NCBI GenBank assembly: GCA_017501245.1
Contig: JAFVXI010000018.1
Location: forward strand, 26,526 to 90,525
DNA: 64,000 bases
From: Clostridia bacterium
GTDB lineage: Bacteria; Bacillota; Clostridia; Oscillospirales; CAG-272
Reading direction: 5' to 3'
In this document: one piece after another, positions 58,689-64,000 of the stretch
How the letters are laid out: every line of letters begins with the position of its first letter
How positions within the stretch are numbered: position 1 is the stretch's first letter
Program-made: the position numbers and the translations under genes
Notes under the pieces: generated by a model
What the model saw: only the letters and a program-made list of their open reading frames with translations
Told to the model about the DNA's origin: nothing
Database searches by the model: none

Positions 58689-59807
58689 TCACTTTCTGAC
58701 CTTATCCTCGAAGATGGGATAGCCGAGCATATACTTAAGGCCGGTGTGGAGCGCCTCGTAGTGCGCCTCGCACTCCATATAGTGGAAGATAGCCTTGCCC
58801 GAATTCATCATAAACTCATCGTCGATGGGGTGGCCGACCATGCGCTTGACGTATCTTGAACCGATCATGCCTGCGGCAAATTCGGCGTATTTTTTCGCTC
58901 TGACGACGTCGTCCTCGACCTCCTTCGAGCGAGCGTAGAGTCCCTCGAGGAGCGAGGGATCGTGAGAAAGTCTGACGCCCTTATCGGTCAGCTCGTAGGG
59001 TATGTATTCATACTTAACCCCCTCGTCTGTGATGTCAACGGCGACGAGCATGCCCGTAAACCAGCCCTCGAAGGGATATTCCTTTTTATCCTTAACGAAC
59101 ACGAAATTACCCTGACCGTAGACGATCCTCGAGCCATTATGATCCTCGGCGGTGCCTATGCAGTGCGTATGCTGGCAGAGGACGAGGTCGGCGCCCTTTT
59201 CAGCCATCCTGCGGCAGACCTTCGTCAGCCTCGGGGAGGGATAGCGGTAATGCTCCTTGCCGCCGTGATAAAGGACTATGAGATAGTCGCACTCTGCCTT
59301 AGCCTCGGCAACCTCGTCAAGGCTGTCAAGAGGCTCGAAGCCGTTTGACCCGAAGCCGTAATCCCTGGCCCAGGAGAACTCATGCTCGCAGCAGGCGTAA
59401 ACGCCGATGCGCTTTCCCTCAAGCTCGAAGAATGCGGGCTTGCTCGCCTCTTCCTGAGAAAAGCCGCCGCCGACACGTGCGATGCCTGCCTTATCGATTG
59501 TGTTTACCGTTGAGAGAAAGCCCTCGTAGCCGTGGTCAAGCACGTGGTTGTTTGCGATGCCGAGCATATCGACGCCCGCCGCACGGTAGCCCTCGATGGT
59601 GGCTGTTGGGGCTCTCAGACAAACACCCGCCTTCATTAAAGGCGTATCCTCGTCGGTGAGGGCGCACTCAAGATTAAATATGCGGTAGTCTGCCTCGGAG
59701 AGTATCTGCTTTATCTCCTCGCCAAAAAGAGCGTCAACGTCGCCTGCTTCAAAAAGGCCAATATTCTCCGCTGTGGGAACGAAATCGGCACCAACGATAA
59801 TTCTCAT
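58689..59807 (-). CDS. CapA-family protein (metallophosphoesterase-like)
   Basis: 372 aa from the ATG at 59807 (GGAGGTATACT upstream). Begins MRIIVGADFVPT; CapA/PgsA-type landmarks are NLECALTDEDTP, GIANNHVLDHGYEGFLSTVN, LYHGGKEHYRYPSPR, VLCQHTHCIG and YGQGNFVFV. Related proteins take part in poly-gamma-glutamate capsule synthesis, but many soluble clostridial members have unknown roles. No signal peptide, which argues against a capsule role. Confidence 0.85.
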   Translation of the reverse strand: MRIIVGADFVPTAENIGLFEAGDVDALFGEEIKQILSEADYRIFNLECALTDEDTPLMKAGVCLRAPTATIEGYRAAGVDMLGIANNHVLDHGYEGFLSTVNTIDKAGIARVGGGFSQEEASKPAFFELEGKRIGVYACCEHEFSWARDYGFGSNGFEPLDSLDEVAEAKAECDYLIVLYHGGKEHYRYPSPRLTKVCRRMAEKGADLVLCQHTHCIGTAEDHNGSRIVYGQGNFVFVKDKKEYPFEGWFTGMLVAVDITDEGVKYEYIPYELTDKGVRLSHDPSLLEGLYARSKEVEDDVVRAKKYAEFAAGMIGSRYVKRMVGHPIDDEFMMNSGKAIFHYMECEAHYEALHTGLKYMLGYPIFEDKVRK

Positions 59808-59838
59808 AGTATACCTCCGAGCTTTTCCTTTGCGCTTT

Positions 59839-59867
59839 ATTATAGCATAAAGCATATATAAAGTCAA
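59839..59867 (-). promoter_or_regulatory. promoter of the CapA-family gene
   Basis: Minus-strand -35 TTGACT (59867-59862), 17-bp spacer, -10 TATAAT (59844-59839). Confidence 0.8.
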
Positions 59868-59935
59868 GAAAGAAGCCTGCCCTAGACAGAAAAGCGCCTA
59901 CGGTGCCAAATTTGACAAAAAGCGCACCGTAGGGC

Positions 59936-59964
59936 TTGACAAGCGTGGGGTGATATGATAAAAT
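59936..59964 (+). promoter_or_regulatory. promoter of the tyrS T-box leader
   Basis: -35 TTGACA (59936-59941), 17-bp spacer, -10 TAAAAT (59959-59964). Just upstream a 10-bp inverted repeat (59897-59906 / 59924-59933, CCTACGGTGC) separates it from the CapA-gene promoter. Confidence 0.8.
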
Positions 59965-59970
59965 AACTCT

Positions 59971-60222
59971 ATAAATTAAAGCGATGATGGGAAAAAGTAG
60001 CGTATTTTGCCAAAAGACAGAAAGCTGCCGGCTGATGAGAGGCGCGTGAGGCTGATGCGTGAATACATCCCTGAGTGCGTACCGAAGCTCCGACCCGGAG
60101 TGCGTAGGCTACGACGGTCTGCCCGTTACAGCATTTATGGAGGCGCAGCAAATGCTGCGTGAAGCAAGGTGGTACCGCGGATCTTTCGCCCTTGGGATAT
60201 GTTCCCGAGGGCTTTTCTTTTT
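59971..60222 (+). ncRNA. T-box riboswitch of tyrS
   Basis: Leader of about 250 nt with the T-box element AAGGTGGTACCGCGG (60166-60180) and a terminator (GCCCTTGGGA pairing with TCCCGAGGGC, followed by TTTTCTTTTT to about 60222). A tyrosine specifier TAC lies at 60064-60066 in GAATACAT. Uncharged tRNA-Tyr would stabilise the antiterminator. Confidence 0.95.
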
Positions 60223-60299
60223 GCCGGCTTAGGTCGGGGAGGGAGCTGCGGGAGGTTTCAGAAAAAATAAAAAACGAGATATATACGGAGGAAAAAACA

Positions 60300-61520
60300 A
60301 TGAAGATTTATGACGAGCTCGTCGCACGTGGGCTGATCGCTCAGGTTACCGACGAGGCGGAGATCAAGGAGCTGATAAACGAGGGCAAGGCCGTCTTCTA
60401 CATCGGCTTCGACCCCACGGCGGACAGCCTGCACGTTGGCCATTTCATGGCTCTTTGCCTTATGAAGAGGCTACAGATGGCGGGAAACAAGCCCATCGTG
60501 CTTATCGGCGGCGGCACGGGACACATCGGCGACCCCTCGGGCAGAACCGACATGCGCTCTATGATGACCACCGAGACCATCAGACACAACTGCGAGTGCT
60601 TCAAGCATCAGATGGAGAGGTTTATCGAGTTTGGCGAGGACAAGGCGATCATGGTCAACAACGAGGACTGGCTCCTCAAGCTCAACTACGTTGACCTGCT
60701 TCGTGAGGTCGGTGCCTGCTTCTCGGTCAACCGTATGCTCACCGCTGAATGCTACAAGCAGAGGATGGAGAAGGGTCTCTCCTTCCTTGAGTTTAACTAC
60801 ATGATCATGCAGTCCTACGACTTCTACCACCTCTTCCAGCACTATGGCTGCAATATGCAGTTTGGCGGCGACGACCAGTGGAGCAATATGCTCGGCGGAA
60901 CCGAGCTGATCAGAAGGAAGCTCGGCAAGGACGCTTACGCCATGACTATCACTCTGCTGCTAAACTCCGAGGGCAAGAAGATGGGCAAGACGGCGAGCGG
61001 CGCAGTCTGGCTCGACCCCAAGAAGACCAGCCCCTACGACTTCTATCAGTACTGGAGAAACGTCGGAGATAAGGACGTCCTCAAGTGCATCAGAATGCTG
61101 ACCTTCCTTCCCCTTGAGGAGATCGACAAGATGGATGCCTGGGAGGGCGCACAGCTCAACGAGGCGAAGGACATCCTTGCATACGAGCTCACCAAGCTCG
61201 TGCACGGCGAGGAGGAGGCAGAGCGTGCAAGAGAGGCGTCGAAGGCTCTGTTCGTCGGCGGCAGCTCGGCTCTCACTCCCTCCGTCAGCGTTGATCCCGC
61301 AAGCCTTCGCGACGGCGCCATCGACGTAAACTCCCTTCTCGTGCTGGGCAAGATGGTTCCCTCCCGTTCCGAGGGCAGACGTGCTATCGAGCAGGGCGGC
61401 GTTTCGGTAGACGGTGAAAAGGTCACCGATCCCAAGGCCACCGTAGGCGAGGAGGCGCTTAAGGCGGGCGTCCTCATCAAGAGAGGCAAAAAGAGCTTCT
61501 GCAAGTTCGTTTTAGGCTGA
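60300..61520 (+). CDS. tyrS: tyrosyl-tRNA synthetase
   Basis: 406 aa from the ATG at 60300 (CGGAGG upstream); the frame is open back to 60159 through the T-box, which is not coding. Class I synthetase with HVGH (45-48), the KMGKT form of [40 protein letters not shown], and a C-terminal S4 RNA-binding domain ([20 protein letters not shown]). Belongs to the TyrRS-S/TyrZ-type length class. Confidence 0.97.
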   Translation: MKIYDELVARGLIAQVTDEAEIKELINEGKAVFYIGFDPTADSLHVGHFMALCLMKRLQMAGNKPIVLIGGGTGHIGDPSGRTDMRSMMTTETIRHNCECFKHQMERFIEFGEDKAIMVNNEDWLLKLNYVDLLREVGACFSVNRMLTAECYKQRMEKGLSFLEFNYMIMQSYDFYHLFQHYGCNMQFGGDDQWSNMLGGTELIRRKLGKDAYAMTITLLLNSEGKKMGKTASGAVWLDPKKTSPYDFYQYWRNVGDKDVLKCIRMLTFLPLEEIDKMDAWEGAQLNEAKDILAYELTKLVHGEEEAERAREASKALFVGGSSALTPSVSVDPASLRDGAIDVNSLLVLGKMVPSRSEGRRAIEQGGVSVDGEKVTDPKATVGEEALKAGVLIKRGKKSFCKFVLG

Positions 61521-61561
61521 TATCGACGTTTTTGTAAATAATAGTTAGCTTTATCTTTACG

Positions 61562-61609
61562 GCGCATACGGGTTGGCACTCCTTCCCGTGTGCGCTCTTT
61601 ATTTTTTTT
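61562..61609 (+). terminator. terminator of tyrS
   Basis: GCGCATACGGG pairs with CCCGTGTGCGC (61562-61572 / 61585-61595), followed by CTTTATTTTTTTT. Confidence 0.85.
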
Positions 61610-61631
61610 ATAAAAAGTTGATTAAATCCAC

Positions 61632-61660
61632 TTGATTTTATTTATACGCAGTGCTACAAT
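61632..61660 (+). promoter_or_regulatory. promoter of the 61706 membrane-protein gene
   Basis: -35 TTGATT (61632-61637), 17-bp spacer, -10 TACAAT (61655-61660). Confidence 0.75.
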
Positions 61661-61705
61661 AAAGTTAACCGAGAAAACCAACTGAAACTAACGACAGGAG
61701 GCGCT

Positions 61706-62290
61706 ATGATGAAGCACTTATACAGAAGCTTTCTATTTGATATGATCGTTGCCGTCGTTGCGCTTGCGCTGGGCGTCGTCATGCTGCCCGTCTTGCACAT
61801 CTCCGACTACTTTATCAACATTCTCCTCGCTGCCGCGCTCGTCGCTTATCTTCTGCTCTTTTTAAGAGAAAAACTCAAGCGCACGAGAGGTATCGTCTTC
61901 GGACTTACGGTGGCTGAGGTTGTTATCCTTGCTTTTATTATCCTGGGTCTTGTGATCGAGCAGTTCTCCCAGAACAAACTCGCTACCTTCTGCCAGGAGG
62001 TTGGCGTCGTTTTATGGCTGAGGGGCGTCGTTATGACTGCTACGCTCTACGTACACGCTCTTAACGTGAGGAAGCCTCGCACTCAGCTCGGCAGCCTTGC
62101 CATCGCTCTGGCGCTTATCACCCTTGGTGCGATACTCTTCGCAGGCTCCTTTATGACCGATCTTATCCTCGAGTGGGTGATCTCTATCGCCTTCTTTATT
62201 GCGGCGCTCGTGTTCGGCGCTCTCGCCTTCCTCTTCTATATCCCGAAGCAAAGAAGGCCTAAGTCAAGCGACATCACCGTCGACGAGTGA
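61706..62290 (+). CDS. membrane protein of unknown function
   Basis: 194 aa, six predicted transmembrane helices in pairs, short loops, a basic C-terminal tail (KQRRPKSSDITVDE). No family recognised. AGGAGG precedes two adjacent ATG codons (61706, 61709). Single gene with its own promoter and terminator. Confidence 0.7.
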   Translation: MMKHLYRSFLFDMIVAVVALALGVVMLPVLHISDYFINILLAAALVAYLLLFLREKLKRTRGIVFGLTVAEVVILAFIILGLVIEQFSQNKLATFCQEVGVVLWLRGVVMTATLYVHALNVRKPRTQLGSLAIALALITLGAILFAGSFMTDLILEWVISIAFFIAALVFGALAFLFYIPKQRRPKSSDITVDE

Positions 62291-62371
62291 TAAATGCGAT
62301 AACTTGACACGGGGTGTGCCGTCTTTCTGTCAAATCATGTGCGCCGGCATATAAAAAAACAAAGCAGCAAA

Positions 62372-62412
62372 AGGACGAAGAGCTTTTATAGCTCCTCGTC
62401 TTTTTTTATAAA
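62372..62412 (+). terminator. terminator of the 61706 gene
   Basis: GACGAAGAGC pairs with GCTCCTCGTC (one mismatch) across a 7-nt loop, followed by seven T. Confidence 0.8.
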
Positions 62413-62529
62413 GCTCTGCTTTTTGTGAAAACGGTTGCTCTACTTTAGAGCGATATCTTTGCCGTCGCAAATCACGCAAGGTTTTTATCGTCGCCAAGAC
62501 ACGATTTCCGACGGGCTTAGCAAATGGGC

Positions 62530-62558
62530 TTGACAAACAGGAAGAATTTGGTTATAAT
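62530..62558 (+). promoter_or_regulatory. consensus promoter of the degV gene
   Basis: -35 TTGACA (62530-62535), 17-bp spacer, -10 TATAAT (62553-62558), all twelve positions consensus. The leader to the ATG is about 150 nt. Confidence 0.8.
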
Positions 62559-62717
62559 GTTGTATGTGCGTTGTATTTACAACCTAATTACTACATAGTG
62601 TATATTATCGGGGCAAAGCGTCAAGCGGTCGGATCATACCGGGATGCGCAAGAGCCGACTTTTAAGGTTAGCGGCGTATGACAGACGCCATAGAAAGGCC
62701 CGGAAAGTGAGAAGCAT

Positions 62718-63554
62718 ATGAAAGAAATAAGACTTGTCGCCGACTCGTCGGCTGACGTCAGATCTGCGGGCGATCATGAGATCTTCGTGGCGCCACTCAA
62801 GATATCTACGAAGGATATGAGCTTTACCGACGACGAGGCGCTTGACGTCGGGGCGATGGTTGACCACCTCAGCAAATACAAGGGCAGATCGGGCACCTCC
62901 TGCCCCAACACCGAGGACTGGATCGCGGCGTTTGGCGGGGCTGAGAGGGTCATCGTTTGCACGATCACGAGCAACCTGTCGGGCAGCTACAACTCTGCCT
63001 GCCTTGCAAAGGCAGAATACGAGGCGGGGGATCCCGAGAGGCGTGTCTACGTTATCGATTCGCTCTCCACGGGGCCGGAATGCGCCTTGATCCTAAGAAA
63101 GCTCTCCGAGCTTATCGACGAGGGGCTTGAATATGAGGAGATCATCGACGTGATAAACGAATACAAGGCGTCGACGGGACTACTCTTTATGCTGAAATCG
63201 ATGAACAATCTTGCGAACAACGGCAGAGTTTCGCATCTGGCGGCAAGCGTTGCGAAGGTTATCGGCATATCCGCCATCGGCAAGGCGAGCGACGTCGGAA
63301 CGCTCGAGATGCTCCACAAATGCCTCGGCGAGGCAAGGGCGCTTGCGACGATGTTCTCCGAGCTTAAGGAGGCGGGGCTGCGCTGTGGCAGGGTGAGTAT
63401 CGCCCACTGTCAGAACGAGGCGGCGGCAAACAAGCTCTCAGATATGATCCTGAAGGAGCTGCCCGACTGTGAGGTCGAGATCCATACACTCGGCGGCTTA
63501 TGCAGCTTTTACGCCGAGAGGGGCGGTCTGCTCGTAGGATTTGAAAAGAGGTAG
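62718..63554 (+). CDS. degV: DegV-family fatty-acid-binding protein
   Basis: 278 aa. DegV/FakB fold: VADSSADV at the start, TSCPNTEDW (fatty-acid-head Thr-Ser), CTITSNLSGSYNSA, YVIDSLSTGPECALI, and LFMLKSMNNLANNGRVS. FakB-type proteins present a fatty acid to the kinase FakA; the fatty acid preference and the partner kinase are not visible here. A weak GTGAGA site precedes the ATG. Confidence 0.93.
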   Translation: MKEIRLVADSSADVRSAGDHEIFVAPLKISTKDMSFTDDEALDVGAMVDHLSKYKGRSGTSCPNTEDWIAAFGGAERVIVCTITSNLSGSYNSACLAKAEYEAGDPERRVYVIDSLSTGPECALILRKLSELIDEGLEYEEIIDVINEYKASTGLLFMLKSMNNLANNGRVSHLAASVAKVIGISAIGKASDVGTLEMLHKCLGEARALATMFSELKEAGLRCGRVSIAHCQNEAAANKLSDMILKELPDCEVEIHTLGGLCSFYAERGGLLVGFEKR

Positions 63555-63588
63555 GGTGCGCAAAGCCTTTGCCTCCTTTGCCCAAGAT

Positions 63589-63617
63589 AAAGCGCCCCGA
63601 GGCAAGAGGCTCGGGGC
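63589..63617 (+). terminator. hairpin after degV
   Basis: GCGCCCCGAG / CTCGGGGCGC stem with an 8-nt loop. There is no T run after it, so it may be an mRNA-stabilising hairpin more than a terminator. Confidence 0.5.
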
Positions 63618-63664
63618 GCCAAGCATAAATGCGATAACTAAGCGGTGTTTTTTGTTAAAAGGAC

Positions 63665-63693
63665 TTGACAAAAAGGCGTGATTGTGTTAATAT
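63665..63693 (+). promoter_or_regulatory. promoter of the tRNA genes
   Basis: -35 TTGACA (63665-63670), 17-bp spacer, -10 TAATAT (63688-63693). The tRNA starts 20 bases later. Confidence 0.75.
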
Positions 63694-63713
63694 ATTATGG
63701 CTAATTGCGATAT

Positions 63714-63789
63714 GCCCCTGTAGCTCAGTCGGTAGAGCACCTGACTTTTAATCAGGGTGTCCGGGATTCGAGTTCCCGCAGGAGCACCA
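63714..63789 (+). tRNA. tRNA-Lys (anticodon TTT)
   Basis: 76 nt including an encoded CCA. D arm GCTC/GAGC, anticodon stem CCTGA/TCAGG with loop CTTTTAA, T arm CGGGA-TTCGAGT-TCCCG. The acceptor stem GCCCCTG/CAGGAGC has one mismatch, C3 against A70, otherwise complete. Confidence 0.93.
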
Positions 63790-63816
63790 AGGGGACTGAC
63801 GACGTCAGTCCCTTTA
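63790..63816 (+). terminator. terminator after tRNA-Lys
   Basis: GGGACTGACG-A-CGTCAGTCCC hairpin followed by TTTACTTCTTC. It separates tRNA-Lys from the damaged tRNA-Pro. Confidence 0.8.
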
Positions 63817-63847
63817 CTTCTTCACTATTCACTATAACCTCACATCT

Positions 63848-63911
63848 CGGGGCGTAGCGCAGCCCGGTAGCGCGCCTGCTTTGGGAGCAGGACACCGCCT
63901 ACACTCCCCGA
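63848..63911 (+). pseudogene. tRNA-Pro (anticodon TGG) lacking the T arm
   Basis: The 5' half is normal: CGGGGCG acceptor strand, GCGC/GCGC D arm, anticodon stem CCTGC/GCAGG with loop TTTGGGA. After the anticodon stem only 19 bases remain before the acceptor partner ends (ACACCGCC...CTCCCCG). The T arm with its TTCRA loop is absent and no CCA follows. About ten bases are missing. A pseudogene, a deletion or an assembly error are the options. Confidence 0.6.
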
Positions 63912-64000
63912 AGAATTGAAAAACGCCGAAAAGCCTTGTAAACACTGACTTTTTCGGCACTCTGCTCTCTCTCGAAATCGCTGTAAAAAGCGGTTTGACC

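Noticed and set aside
60159-60299. 47-codon N-terminal extension of tyrS
   Set aside because: The open frame runs through the T-box antiterminator and terminator; the true start has CGGAGG and the family's normal N-terminus.

Overview
The window (about 53% GC by impression) comes from a spore-forming member of the Clostridia, most likely a gut-type anaerobe of the Oscillospirales/Christensenellales kind. Five sporulation genes are scattered through it: a YabP/YqfC-family gene cut by the left edge, ylbJ, spo0A, a SigK/SigE-type sigma gene and spoIVA. Housekeeping clusters keep Firmicutes order: recR-ybaB-dnaX-SRP RNA, rplS / lepB-rbgA-rnhB-yraN, and tig-clpP-clpX. serS and tyrS carry T-box leaders. 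Promoters are textbook sigma-A types, many with an exact 17-bp spacer. The lineage assignment is inference; no 16S gene is present.

Layout. 1-5.6 kb: sporulation genes, a winged-helix protein, an 800-bp gene-free stretch with a pair of identical palindromes, a small lipoprotein, GTP-type PEP carboxykinase and a 118-bp palindromic repeat. 5.5-9.2 kb: a 1186-aa secreted protein followed by a 34-aa small ORF. 9.7-14.8 kb: spo0A, recR-ybaB-dnaX, SRP RNA and a reductase of the YmfI type. 14.9-17.2 kb: a regulator with a degenerate receiver, then a dense array of tiny hairpins, then the sigK-like gene. 17.3-26.1 kb: secreted nuclease, DUF378, MazF, S1-domain protein, ung, uppP, a U32 protein, an FkbM methyltransferase and a HIT protein, with several repeat families between them. 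26.5-38.2 kb: rplS, a signal peptidase with a very long acidic extension, rbgA-rnhB-yraN, thrC, a metallophosphoesterase, tig-clpP-clpX and an M20 amidohydrolase. 38.2-38.7 kb: a cassette with terminal inverted repeats that holds another hairpin array. 38.7-49 kb: AlkD/AraC pair, two CobW-type GTPases (one with six His/Cys repeats), trmL, secA and two membrane proteins. 49-64 kb: gmk-like kinase, serS, spoIVA, two tandem heparinase II/III-like genes, galM, a CapA-family gene, tyrS, DegV, tRNA-Lys and a tRNA-Pro that lacks its T arm.

The most unusual content is intergenic. There is a modular system of short perfect hairpins (stems of 4-8 bp, usually 2-6-nt loops) joined by fixed spacers, either ATATCAC or GTGAAGTT (and its complement AACTTCAC). 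One array has seven complete 68-bp units, each with three hairpins. A second uses GTGAAGTT and begins inside the last codons of a regulator gene. A third switches spacer orientation half-way and lies inside a cassette bounded by 17-bp inverted repeats. A fourth is a minimal copy ahead of thrC. I do not recognise this as a named element. At least four other interspersed palindromic repeat families fill other gaps.
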